This document shows positions 22,735 through 34,477 of a stretch of DNA of 64,000 nt, piece by piece. The DNA lies in NCBI GenBank assembly GCA_045837725.1, contig JBEWZL010000137.1:123248-187247 (forward strand), in the 5' to 3' direction. Position 1 is the first letter of the stretch; the number at the start of each line of letters is the position of its first letter. The notes under the pieces are model-generated. The model did no database searches and was not told the origin of the DNA. It was given only the letters and a program-made list of their open reading frames with translations. Source of the stretch: Vermamoeba vermiformis (taxonomy: Eukaryota; Tubulinea; Echinamoebida). Both the position numbers and the translations under genes were made by a program.

Positions 22735-25700
22735 ATGTTCCGCAAGGTCAAGAAGTTGCTTAAAAATAGCAACGAAAAGAAGAAGGACAAAAAATCGAGA
22801 TCCCAAGCCCCTTCAGATGATGAATTATTCATAGATCCAAAGCGATTTGTTCTGACGGAACGATATAAATTACTATGGGAATATTTAATGAAGCATGGTA
22901 AGTGTTAAGCGTGGTGGGAATTCAAATTTTAGGGATGCACATCCAATTAAAAATCAAACGCCACGATCAATTAATTCCAATTAACCCCGTCAATCGACTT
23001 GCTATTAATTATTATACAGCTCCAAACACGGACGGAATATTTCGTGTACCTGGAAGCCAGCCACGGATTCGCGCGCTAAAACTTTTATTGGACAGTCGTA
23101 AGTTCCTTACCTGTATTCAATATCGCTATAATTACGATATATAGGAAATATTAGTAAAGAGCAATTACTACCGTATTAAATTGAATCAATTTTGAAATTT
23201 CAAACGGTCGAACTGCTCGGCTGAAAAATTAAATCAATATTTGTAGCTCGACAGCCTAAATATTTCTCAATTTATCGTATTAATAAATATTTTTGAGCAG
23301 AAAATACACCGGATCTGGAGCAATACGACGTCCATGTAGTGGGAGGAGTGTTCAAGCAATATTTGCGCGAGCAAAAAGAACCATTATTAACACACGACTT
23401 GTATGAAGGATTTATCGCTGCACATGGTACGTGAATATGGATTAATTCTTTAGAATGGAATTCGAGCATATTAATTTAATAATAATATTTTATCCTCGGA
23501 GTTTGGTATATCCGAGATATAAATCAGCTTTAAATACGCTCTCATTATACCACTAAATTTGAGACTGATTGTGAGCGATAAATGCACGTCTAAATATGGA
23601 ATGACATGTCTACCTGAAGAAAACAATTCGCCCGCATAATTGCGATAACAACAGTTAAATAATATAATATCTATAGGCATTGAAGACGAGAAGAAGAAAG
23701 TTGAAACAGCGAAAAGTTTGTTGAATAATCTGCCGCTCGGATTTTTAACAGCATTGCGTGCCCTGGTCGAATTATTGTACAAAATTGACCGCAATTCAGC
23801 CGTCAACTTGATGTCCATGACTAATTTGGCAATTGTCTTCTCACCGACCTTGCTGCGAGCACGTGACGAAACAGTTGCAAAGATTATGCAAGACTCGACG
23901 GCAGCGCATGGAATCGTGCTATTTTTGTTGTCGCAGCCCGAGTTATTAACGGTAATGATTTTAATTACTATAATAAGCGTAATTTAACATTCATTTGTTA
24001 GTTCTTCGGAGTTAAAGCGACAGAAAAGAACGAGCTCACGATGACTGGTGAACCCAGGTCAGATCCGATGTTGGTGAGCGAGCCTAGAACCATTGGCGCG
24101 GGTAATCGTGACAGCAGATTGCTCGCACAGTCTTCGCCCAACTTGGTGACACCGTCGTCGAGTCCAGTGCTCTTGCAAGTCGGAGGTAAGTAGTCATCGG
24201 ACAGCAGCAGTCACGTGCTATAAATCGACTAACAACGTCACACGTAGAACACGCGATGGCACCGCGCGGCAGACTTATTAACAGAGAGCGCACGTCGAGT
24301 AGCGGCAGCAACAGTCCGACACGCAGTCCGCGCCACAGCAAAATCAAACTCAGCAGCGATTATTTGTCGAAAGACACCATAAACATCATTGCAGCGCTGG
24401 ACATGATTATTGAAGGCAAAGACATTAGCAGCAGTGACGACGACTTGTTGAAGAGCTCTGACAGTGGACCGAATTCACCGCCTCCGAGCTTGAACACCGC
24501 TGTTAGCAACACGAACACCAACACCAATAACAAGCCTGCGAACATTACGAGTGACGAGTTTGACATTAGTCAGCCATTGAAGCCCAAGCATGGTGAGAAA
24601 AGTAAGTTTTACTCGTGAAATAATAATGTGCGTGCGTTGATGGTTTAACATCTTTCGTGCAGTTGAACATTTGGACTCGGAGTCGGAAGATTCAGAAATT
24701 GACAGCGAAGAAGAGCTGGTGAAAACCAAGCCCAAGAAACAAAGTCCACCACCGCCACCAGTGCCCGTGCCAGTGGCTGTTAATAGTGAGCCCGCACCTC
24801 GAAAAGGATTTACCAAAATTGGAAGTAACAGAGCAGCGCCAAAGAAAGAACTGTTCGAACAACCGCTCAAGAGCTCGCAATCAATGCCGCGTATCTCGCC
24901 ACGCAAAGACAGTAACGGTAATATGCCGCGACCACCGCGCAAAGACAGTGCTGCTAACGGCACTGAAGGCAAAAAGAATTCACCGCGTAAAGATAGCACT
25001 GCTAACGGCGTTGTAGAGCCTAAAAAGAACTCACCTCGCAATGAAACAACTGAGCCCAAGAAAGAATCACCGCGTGAAAGAACGTCTCCGAGAGATGATC
25101 AGGCGCCTAAAAAAGTATCACCGCGTCAAGAAGAGCCTGTGGTGCAACCAGATCAAGTCAAGGATGAGCCCGTGGCACAGTCAACAGAAGTCAAACAAGA
25201 CGAGCCAGTCGTTGAGCCCGTTAAAGCCAAAGACCCAACGCCACCTCTCTCACCAAGAGTTGGAACTCCGCGCAAGTTGCCAACTCCACCGATTTCTCCG
25301 CGTGAGAACAAGCCTCCCACGCCGCGCAAAGAAATTGAACAACCCCCACCAGTGTCACCGCGTGAAACAAAGCCACCAACACCACGCAAAGACGAGGCTG
25401 CTCATGTTGACCAATCAGCAGCACCTCTTTCACCACGCGAGACTAAGCCACCAACGCCGCGCAAGGAAGAGGTCGTTGTCGAGGAACCAAAAGCACCTTC
25501 ACCGCCAAAGGGCGCATCACCCGTGCACTCTCCACGCAAGATCGAAGAGGACGTGCAACAATCTGTCGAGGTCAAACAGTCCAATGAACCTCAAATTGTT
25601 GTCACACCCAAGACTCCTACAGCCGTTGCTCCCAAAAAGACTGCAGTGGCACCAAAGACTCTCACGCCAAAGACTATTGTGCCGAAGGTAGCACCGCCCA

Positions 25701-28700
25701 AACAACAGTCGCCCAAGCAAGTCACTGTCTCCCCTAGAGTAGCACCATTGCCACGCACGCAAACAGCCCCTGAAATACCGTCACCTCGTGCCAAAGTCAT
25801 CATGCCTGATCCTCATCCTGTTGATGCACAGCCCAATCCCGATTACAAGATCAGCGAAGGTGTTTCGCCGATTGCACTGCCCAAGACACCAGTGGCACAC
25901 GTCAAGATGACACCGCTCGTTGTGTCGCCCAAGACACCTGGTCAAGGCAAGGGCATGCCTCTTAATTCACCAAAAGGCCCGCAATCGCCGCACACTCCCA
26001 CTTCGGGCCGCACGCTTGCCTCGCCCAAGAAGGCCACAGCTGTCATTGTCTCACCCCGGTCATCAGGCGAGTTGACTCGTACTTCATCGGTCTCAGTGCT
26101 CACCACCAAGCCCATGACGTCTATTCTGACCCCTGATGTTGACAAGAAGGGTACGCGCAGCGTTCTTTAGTGTCGATCAAAACTAATTTTTTTATGTTCG
26201 CAGGTTCCTCTCCCCGCTCCATGACCACGGAAGATGTCGGTCAAAAAGAAAAACAAAAGAACGACAAGTTGAAGAGACAACACTTAATTGATGAGTTGTT
26301 GAACGACTTGGATCTGATCGAACAGTTCACGTGCCGCATGTACCAAGATATGGAAGTGTATAATAAGGAGCAGGCTGGATTTGTCGTTGAACTCTTCAAA
26401 GACATCACTAAGGTAAGTAATGAGACACGTGTTAGATCTGGATTTCTAATGTATATTTTTCAGTTCCTGACCTCGTCGCTGAAAGAAGAAAAGGTTATGA
26501 TTACACCAGCTGACATGAACAAGTTCACTAGCGATTCTAATGCTCGGTTCATTGCCGACATTGACGCTGGCAAGATCGCGATCCGAGACCAGTTCAAAGT
26601 CATCATGGGCCTCTGTGGTGAGATTAAAGAAAAGATCTTTGCCCCTGCCTCAGCCACCACTGATGCGTATCTCGAGAACTTGTCGTTCATGTTCGATCAA
26701 ATCACCGAGTTCTTGGAGAATGTCATCGCTGAAATGTCCGAAGATGACGATGAAGAGGAAGCAGCGCCAGGCATTGACCCGCAATTATTCCAATTGAAAA
26801 ACGCTCTGGAAGAGGTACGGTCATCATATTATATTATAATCAATCAACTCTTTGCCTTTGTACTGAACTGCTTGCAGGCGATCCAAAAACTTGAGAAAGA
26901 CATTGTCACAAAATTCAACGAAAGAATCACCAAAGCAGCGTCATTCTATTCTATTCCTCATTTGGTTATACTCTTTGACTCATTGGTCTGGATGAAAAAG
27001 GTACGTGTAGCAGATCGCATTCACGCAGTCATGCTGACGTGAATTTCTCAGAAAATGAACGGATTCAATCCAGTCATGCCGGACGATCAAGTCATTCAAC
27101 AAGTGCTTCGTATCAGCCAGCCTAATGTCACTGGCAATTTATCACCGGATGCGATGACCAAGGCGCACAGCTTGATTGCGTCGTGCACTGCCGAGCTCAA
27201 AGACTTGACTGAATTCCAACTACCAAAGTGCGTACAATGCAGGGCTCGATTCTGATCTAGCGAGACAAAGAAGACGTGTTGACAAGTTTTGCTGATCTGT
27301 TATTGTTGTAGGATGAAAGCAGAGGCGACCAATGCTTTGAACAACTTCGACGGCTCTATTGCGCGCTATAGAATTATCAACTCGGTGAAGATCCTCAATC
27401 AGATTGCTCAGGTAAGCTTTTCAAGATCTGCTCTAGATCGCGAGATTATTTTTTGTTATCGCTATAATATGATGCAAATATTGTTATTGCTCAATTTTAG
27501 ACCACACTTTGCAAGACAGTTTTTCGAAAAGATTCGGATCCACATAGAAAATCTTTTTTAAAAATTCGTCGACAAATTCTAGTGAACTAATAAGCCATAC
27601 TAACACTGTCCTTAGTTTGTCGCAAAATTCAAAGCAGTACCTGTTCAAATGTCAGACAATGTCGTGCCTACCGCAACAAAAGACGAATCCGAACAACTCG
27701 CCAAAGAGACAATGCAATCGATTGACAGACTCAAACTGATCGGCACTGTCATTAAGAAGCAGTTGTTGAACATCAACGGACTTGAGCAAGCCATTCTAGT
27801 CTCGAAAATCATCAAGACAATCAAGCTGGTACGTGTCAATTCCACTTTCCTTTTATGGAAACAATGTTTTAATCAACTTTGTAGTTCGTCATGTCGGTGT
27901 CAGACGAGGTGAATGGCCAAGATTTAATAGACTTTGCAACGAGCTACGACAAATTGAGTGACGAGCTCAAGTCGATTGTGGCACGTGGTTTGCCAGTCAC
28001 TGAAGCGAGTCCCGAAGACGTGCCTAAAGTCAAGAGTTTGCTCGTGGCTGGTGGTGTGATTATGGACGAGTTCATCGTAAGTTTGAACAAGTTACAGTGC
28101 GTGCTACTTGATCTAACTGTGCTGTCAGGCCTCATTACCCAAACTCAAAGAAAATGTGACAGCTCTCAAGGCCAAGGCGTTCCCTCACACGCACATTGAA
28201 TACGCCTCACAGCGCGTGAAACTGATCTATAAAGTACGTACTGGTCTAGCAGCCGTTGTGACGTGTGCTAACAATTGTGTCACAGCTGTTGGAATTGATC
28301 GTGCAAGTCAACAAGTCGTACGACGGACCACTCAGCGCCACTCCTCGTGCGCTCTCAATGCCCACAGTGCTCTCACCGCCTGGCAGTCCCTCGCTCTTGC
28401 CCACGAGTCCTCGGGCACAAGCACAACAACAGCCAGCCTCACCGCGCACAGCCACTGGTGCAGGCACAGCAGCGAGCAATCCAGGCCTCACACGCAGTCA
28501 CAGTTCACCGATGCACGACTCGGGTGTCATTGAAGAGAAGACGATGCAATGCCGACAACTGATCTCTGTTGTGCTGAGCAAGGTCAACAGCATTAATGAC
28601 ATCAATCATATTGTGGCCATGGGACAGGTCGGCAAAGCTGTTAAAAAGGTAAGTTAATTCAACAGTCCATTATACTTATGATCCTATAGCCGAATTTTTA

Positions 28701-28967
28701 ATAATACGGTCTCATTTAAAGGTGCTCCATGATGCTGCGAAGAAACAACCAGTCGCATTTGTGAGTCTGACGTTGAATCTGGAACCATCGACTGAACCAT
28801 TGAGTCCCGAGCACTTAGAGAAGATGAACTCGCTGAAACATTTAATTATCAACTTATTTAAGGACGTTGATAAGGAGCTGAGTCTTATTTCATCGTTTGG
28901 AATCAATAATACGATGGCGTTGTCGGTGTTGAACTACATCCAGCAATTGTTGAGCAAACTCAACTAA
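22735..28967 (+). CDS. RhoGAP protein with long SPR/PTPRK-repeat linker and helical C-terminus
   Basis: Predicted 1,581-residue GTPase-activating protein for a Rho-family GTPase. Seventeen exons in phase: 22735-22897, 23020-23097, 23301-23426, 23677-23951, 24002-24185, 24248-24601, 24663-26150, 26204-26412, 26464-26814, 26878-27000, 27052-27227, 27312-27411, 27616-27828, 27885-28076, 28129-28233, 28286-28648, 28722-28967. RhoGAP domain spans residues about 45-230 with arginine finger GIFRVPGS, KEPLLTHDLY and MTNLAIVFSPTLLR. A disordered Ser/Pro-rich region of about 600 residues carries repeated SPRE.KPPTPRK units, likely SH3 and kinase sites. The last 650 residues are mostly alpha-helical in vinculin/talin-like bundles, interrupted by one Pro/Ser insert (SPPGSPSLLPTSPR). 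A cytoskeletal scaffold linking Rho inactivation to actin adhesion is inference. Confidence 0.85.
25290..25470 (+). repeat. Tandem protein repeat SPRExKPPTPRK
   Basis: At least three near-identical units (SPRENKPPTPRK, SPRETKPPTPRK twice) separated by 7-13 residues, with further degenerate SPR and PPTPRK units on both sides across exon 7 of the RhoGAP gene. Confidence 0.85.
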
Positions 28968-29269
28968 AACGTAATGTAAAATAGTAATTTAATAACCATA
29001 CGATTTGATTCTCGTCTTTCGATTATTGTTCTAACGATAACCAGCCATTGCCCAGACTGTTCAATTTAATTGAACAATTGCAATGAAGCAGTAACAACAG
29101 AACTGATTCAGTTTAGATCATGAAAATTATATGTAACAATAGTAATTACGTCGTAATAATTAGCAGAAGAACAGAGCGGTAATTCCAGGCCGGAGAAAGA
29201 GTTGATCCGAAGGTTTCAAGTAAGCAACCACAAATTTCATTGTTTTTATTATTATTCTGCTATGAAGAC
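28968..29269. promoter_or_regulatory. Intergenic region before the P450 gene
   Basis: 302 bp, AT-rich, no coding signal recognised. Contains the dyad TTCAATTTAATTGAA near 29059. Confidence 0.35.
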
Positions 29270-30983
29270 ATGTTGTTATTTATATTATTTACCACAGCAG
29301 CTCTATTTGTAGCATGGTGGTGGATGCGAGAGCCCGTACCTGTGATTACTCAGTATACGCACTTGCCTACACCACCTCGTCTCTCCTTCGCCGAGGTAGT
29401 TTCTCTTATGAGACAAGCATCTAAGGAGAAGAAGGGCTTTTTGGAGACAGTGCAACAAAAGCATGGAGATCTCGTTTGGATCCGTGTTCCTCTGTTCCGA
29501 AACCTGGCTTTATTTTCGAGCCCGGCATATGCCAAGACTTTCTTTGGAGCAAAGGAAGCAGATTTTCTCGAAGGATTTAGAGTAAGGAATAATTTCGCCG
29601 ATTAATTAAATTTCTATGGATTTGAAATTGATATTGTAAATATATTGCAGGTGATCATTAATTTGGTTTTGCCGCCTCAATTTAGCGTGGATTTTAACTT
29701 CACTCAAACCTACACGAAGGCATTTTCAGCCGAGCGTTATGCCTACTTTGCCAAATTATTGAAAAAACAGGTGGATGCGTATTTTGATCGTCACTGGAGC
29801 GCAAAGACTCAAACTGTTAACCTCTTTACCGAAGTCGATCATTTGACATTGGAAGGAATGACGAGGTAAGACAGATTTCTTTAAAAATGAATTTTCTAAC
29901 AGTTTGGATCCAGATCTTTCTTGGGCGAGGATTTACAAGGCAAAGAAATGGATCGATTTATGCAACTAGTGAAAGAACTCGATATTGAAGATAGATTAAC
30001 GCACTTCTCGCGCACTATTTACTGCATCTCTCCGTGGGGCAAGAAGAAGAGCATCGCGCTGTTCAACGAGGTCTTAGTGATGATTAGCAAGGCCATCGAC
30101 GAGAGAATTAGAAACAACAATACTGAGCCTGACTTTTTCAACTTTTTGATTCAAGAACTGCGCACTCCAAGCGGTAAGTTCGAACTCGGATCAGACTTTG
30201 TACCGGATCTAATTAGTTCTTAGGTGAGCCTGACTATCACTTAATCTCCTTGGGCCTTTTCAATATTATCTTCGCTGGTACTACAAACACATTTGCCACT
30301 AGTGCTTGGTCGCTCGCTTTCATCACTAGCAATCCTGACTTGGTACGAAGACGGATCCTGATCTCCTACTGATCTCGTTACTGATACGTGTATTACTAGA
30401 GAGCCAAGGTTACGGAAGAAAAAGAACAATATTTCGCAGCTCTCAAGCGCGGTGAAGACGTATCTAGTCTGCTAATCAACGGCCTGCCCTTCACTACACG
30501 CATGGTGCACGAGACTACTCGTCTCTGCATGAAAGGATTGGCGCCGAGATTTGCAATGGACGAATTGAATGTCGCTGAGAAGTTTGTTATTCCTAAAGGT
30601 ACGTACCAGATTCGGATCTTGCTACAAAAAAATTCGCTAACAGCGGGCTATATTCAAATTTAGGCTTTTATCTTATGTTCCCTTATGAACTTGTATCTCA
30701 TAACGGAGGCGTTTATTCATCACCGCTGTCGCACAATCCGGATCGATTCCTTACTGAAGGCAAAGAGGCGTTCCAGAACATTGGCTTTGGTGCCGGTCGT
30801 CATCCGTGCATTGGTGCTAAATTCGCATTGATGAATATTAAGACATTGGTATTTAGCTTCTTGGATCGATTTGATGCTCAATTGAAAGACGATGTGTACG
30901 AGCTGATCCCGAAAAATCAAGTAATTGGTGTATTTAGACCTGTTAAGCCTTGTATGATTACCTTGACTCAAAAGGCGAAATAA
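29270..30983 (+). CDS. Cytochrome P450, CYP51/CYP7-like
   Basis: Predicted membrane-anchored haem monooxygenase of 474 residues, most like sterol-metabolising P450s. Six exons in phase: 29270-29581, 29651-29865, 29914-30173, 30224-30342, 30400-30598, 30664-30983. N-terminal anchor LLFILFTTAALFVAWWW, then a proline hinge (LPTPPRL). K-helix ExxR is ETTR in HETTRLCM. The haem loop FGAGRHPCIGAKFA carries the Cys ligand and is close to the CYP51 form. The I-helix reads FAGTTNTFATS, so the acidic residue that normally precedes the catalytic Thr is absent; CYP51 itself has His there. Start set at 29270 because the only longer frame begins with a non-ATG codon. Substrate (sterol 14-methyl versus another steroid-like lipid) is not settled. 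Confidence 0.82.
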
Positions 30984-31084
30984 ATATTGGCTTGTAGCGC
31001 CTTGTAACGTCTTTCCCGGTCGGATCTGCTGTCTCTTTCGTAATAATTTGTCCGCGAAAGAGATTTATCGTCGATTAGACTAAA

Positions 31085-31094
31085 ATATATAATA
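31085..31094 (+). promoter_or_regulatory. TATA-like element ATATATAATA
   Basis: Lies 120 bp upstream of the secreted-protein start codon; position is plausible for a core promoter with a leader of about 90 nt. Confidence 0.35.
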
Positions 31095-31214
31095 GGAGCC
31101 CCATTTCATGAACTTAAGTCTTAAGACCAAAAAACGATTCATGGAATGCAATCACGTGATTGCAGCTTTTTCAGTACACTTTTCAAACGACTATTATTAA
31201 CTGCAACGGATACA

Positions 31215-31889
31215 ATGCACTACAAATCACTCATATTTATATCTTTACTGGCCTTTATTAGCGCAGTATACGGAGGCTGGAGAGTTCGCGCCGTCTGCGA
31301 TCAGATGAATAAGCTACCTAAATTAATTATGGAAAATGGCAATTGCATTAAATACCCCGGAGATCGTTCGTATACGTACATTAATACTGCAGTGGATAAA
31401 GATGGACAAAAAACTATTAGGCAGTATTCCTGCCAGAAGGACTGCGCTATGACCGGTTGTAAACAGAAAAAAGAGCACTTACTATCAGATGTCCGTCGAG
31501 TGAACTGTTCAAACGACACTCCCAAGCTCACCTTTTTTTTCGATAATGCTGAAGAGCCGGATCTTGCCAAGTACGCAGATTTGAATCGAAATCCTCATTA
31601 TCACCGAGTCTTAAGCACTTACCCTGGCACTAAAAATCAATTAATCATCACCTACTATCCGCCACACCACGCGGAACTGGGCATCTTTACCGGCCCGTGC
31701 ACATCTGAAACCTGCATTGGAAAGTACGAGCTCAACCTTATCTATGACTACGGCGATTATTGTCCACCAAGAACAAATGATATTTCGAAGAATTTCACGA
31801 TCAATAAGGGTCCGTACGAAGACGAGTGCTCCACCTTACACGAAGACGTAACTTGCGACATTTACGAAATGTGCACCGGTTATTATTAG
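31215..31889 (+). CDS. Secreted cysteine-rich protein of unknown function
   Basis: 224 residues in a single exon. Signal peptide LIFISLLAFISAVYG, then a mature part with about fifteen Cys, arranged in pairs (CQKDCAMTGC, CTSETC, CDIYEMC), which implies disulphide-bonded extracellular folding. No known domain recognised. An upstream in-frame ATG at 31146 would add 23 residues ahead of the signal peptide and is less likely. An AT-rich TATA-like box (ATATATAATA) lies near 31085. Extracellular or lysosomal location is inferred from the signal peptide. Confidence 0.7.
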   Translation: MHYKSLIFISLLAFISAVYGGWRVRAVCDQMNKLPKLIMENGNCIKYPGDRSYTYINTAVDKDGQKTIRQYSCQKDCAMTGCKQKKEHLLSDVRRVNCSNDTPKLTFFFDNAEEPDLAKYADLNRNPHYHRVLSTYPGTKNQLIITYYPPHHAELGIFTGPCTSETCIGKYELNLIYDYGDYCPPRTNDISKNFTINKGPYEDECSTLHEDVTCDIYEMCTGYY

Positions 31890-32299
31890 TTAATTGGATA
31901 ATATCAAGCGATGAAATAATAGGTCAATTATTCCAACACGAGAATAAAATTATTATCACGCAGCACCAGAAAATATTTTGATCCACTGAGGTTACAGTAA
32001 AAATAACGGTTATTTCGTTTATTGAAGCTACTCCCTGCATATAATATAGTTCAACTACTTGTGTTCGTACAGGAAACTCACACTTGTTGCTTGAGGTATT
32101 TTTAAAACCAAAATTATAGCCGTTTTCATACACTGCTTCACACCACATCGCAATGCAATAATTATTAGCGACATAATATAATTATACATAATATAATTAT
32201 GCACGCCTATCATCAATCTACGCTTGAAAGCCTGCTTCCGTTTCGTGGTTTTATGGATCCAAGCACTGGCAAGTACTGTTTGAAGTATGTACATTTTAT
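31890..32299 (-). other. Stretch with possible 3' exons of the LRR/F-box gene
   Basis: Two overlapping minus-strand open frames sit here (32294-32055 and 32148-31924). The preceding gene ends ...DNLLM-stop, but its last codons overlap a GTAAAT donor, and acceptors at 32265-32275 would carry the frame into AWIHKTTKRKQAFKRRL. A further block VYENGYNFGFKN..VELYYMQGV looks protein-like. These may be alternative 3' exons or decayed sequence; I cannot decide. Confidence 0.3.
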
Positions 32300-33995
32300 T
32301 TACATTAACAAATTGTCTTCATCGAAGAGATCTAATATGTGACATAAAATCTCTTCTGGAAGAACTTTAAGATCACCTCGATCACTTTGATCAATGATTT
32401 TTCTTGCAAGATTAATTTGTTTTTCTAGTCGTGCAATCCTCCTAATACTGCACCTATTATTTTGTAATATTTGATTAATTTTGTCTCCTAATTCGATCAT
32501 TTTTGTATTTTCTGCTTCTTCCACCATGTCAAAATTAAATTTGGCAATCTTGTTCTTTGTAACAAGATCTAATATCAATTTTGCGGTCTCTTCATCCATG
32601 TATGCACCATAAATATCAATTTTCTTCAGTGTTCGGTGCTGATCGAGAGATCTGACGAAATTGTTTACGGATGCAGCTTCAACAGGACTTGACAGGTCTA
32701 TTTCATCCAAATATACGCATATTTGTATTAAACATCTTCTACCAAGAGTTTTTACGCGCTCTGTCAATCTTTCTAATTGTGCTGTATTGATAACGGATCC
32801 AGTCAAGTCCAAAACTTCTAGCGTTGTATCACTGTTCATCATTATAGTGCCAATATAGTCCATAGTGGATGAAATGAACTTGCAGTACTTTAGTCGTAGC
32901 TTTTGAATCTCGCTACGGCGACTACAAAGACGCGCCAAAATTGGATCGGGATAGAGGTTTGCAAGATAAATATTGCTGATCGAGTGAGAGCCATTAAATA
33001 TGTTGCTTATATATGTCGACTGGTCATACGTCAAGTTCGTCGAGAATTTGAGTTTCAGCTTGACCAATTTTGATTTTTTCGCGATCAAAGACGCGATCGA
33101 CTTCAGAACTCGATCAGTGCAGTCTTCAATATACAAAGATAGCTTCTTAATGCGTCTACTGCGCGCTAAGGTGGTTGTGATCAGCTCCAAGTTGTCGCTA
33201 TCGAAAATTGATAGACCAACGGATCTGACCTTCTTGTTGGCTCTTACAGCCGACGCTATTAACGATGTGATTGAATATCTATCCGAGTCTTCTAAGTACT
33301 CGGGGTCTACTTTAACGAGGATTTGTTCTAGCTTCGTTTGTTGAATAATGCCGTGTAGAGCAGCTGTTGCATCTTGCGGTTGGAGACGCGTTACTTTGAG
33401 GATTTTAAGTCTAGGCAAATTCTTAATCATATCATGGCAGCCGAGAGTGGTCTGTTTAACTCAGTTAATATTATAAAATATAAATACTCTCTTAACTTAC
33501 GTTTTGGAAAATTGGTGCAGATATCGAAAGCTTTAAGACCTTTGAAGATAGCAAGCCTCCAACGAAGGCCTCCATGTCTTCAAATGTGCAATCGATCATC
33601 TTCAAATTATGGACTGTTCCTTTAGCGAGCAATCGACAAAATTGCGTGGTGTCGCTTGACGAAATGTTTTGTGAGCTGATCGAAATGGTGCGCAGTGGAG
33701 TTTGTCCCAGCATTGAACATACTTCGCCAAATACTGCTATATTATTTTTAAATGATATTGATCGTAAAGGCAGGCTTTGAATTCTTCTGGCAAACGTTGA
33801 GCGTTGAGAAAGGATTAGATTCGGAAAAACCATAGTTTCCAAATTGCGGCACGTTGGCACATATTCGATGAGAGTATTTCCGTCTTCTTCGCTAAGTACT
33901 GCATTATCATCCAGTGCCAGTTTTATATCTTTCGGGCATAGAAATTGGTTTGCGATAAGTCTATCACCTTTTCGCAACGCGAATCCACTTGTCAT
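32300..33995 (-). CDS. Leucine-rich-repeat protein with C-terminal F-box-like end
   Basis: Predicted 548-residue protein, two exons: 33995-33501 and 33451-32300. Most of it is ribonuclease-inhibitor-like LRRs (e.g. LKILKVTRLQPQD, KLVKLKLKFSTNL, LEVLDLTGSVI, LKKIDIYGAYM), which bind other proteins. The extreme C-terminus is VLPEEILCHILDLFDEDNLL, a good F-box core with its second half missing. F-boxes normally sit at the N-terminus. Either the F-box is truncated or the gene continues through the donor overlapping the stop codon. The N-terminal 160 residues are less regular LRRs. Substrate unknown; an SCF adaptor role is inference. Confidence 0.7.
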
Positions 33996-34477
33996 TTGCC
34001 GTTCGGACTAAACCAAAGAATTATGATTACAATTACTAGCCTTACATCGACTTTACTAAGCTTACCTTCGCTTCGTATGTTGCTGATGTTTCACCGAATT
34101 AATTAAATGCCTGGGAAGTTCTCCAACCACCCCGAAAACTAATCAATCAATCAGCACGTGTTGCAATTTAATAATTGTTAACGAGAATTAGTTAACGAGC
34201 TTTTCAACTAGTTCCCGATTAGTGTGCTCAAAGTATGAGGCGTAAAAATGAACGACTATCGGTAATGTAACTTCACTTATTGAAAGGCCGTAGAATCACA
34301 GGAGTATCCCGAAAACAAAGCCAAAAATATCTTTTCTCGGCCCGAGCAACGAATACAAAGTGTCATTGGGTACGTATTCCACTGTCATATGTCAAAGATT
34401 TTCCGCGTGCCCCGAACTCTCCGGTCCCTTTGTGTTTGCAACTATTACGCGATCTTTCGTCATTAATCAGCACAACT
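33996..34477. promoter_or_regulatory. Divergent intergenic region, LRR / KMO
   Basis: 482 bp between two head-to-head genes. In the frame of KMO the open frame extends upstream to 34280 but carries no family similarity, so it is treated as leader. No TATA box recognised. Confidence 0.4.

Noticed and set aside
24475-25803. Several Gly/Arg/Ser-rich minus-strand open frames
   Set aside because: Mirror images of the proline/SPR-repeat exon of the RhoGAP gene.
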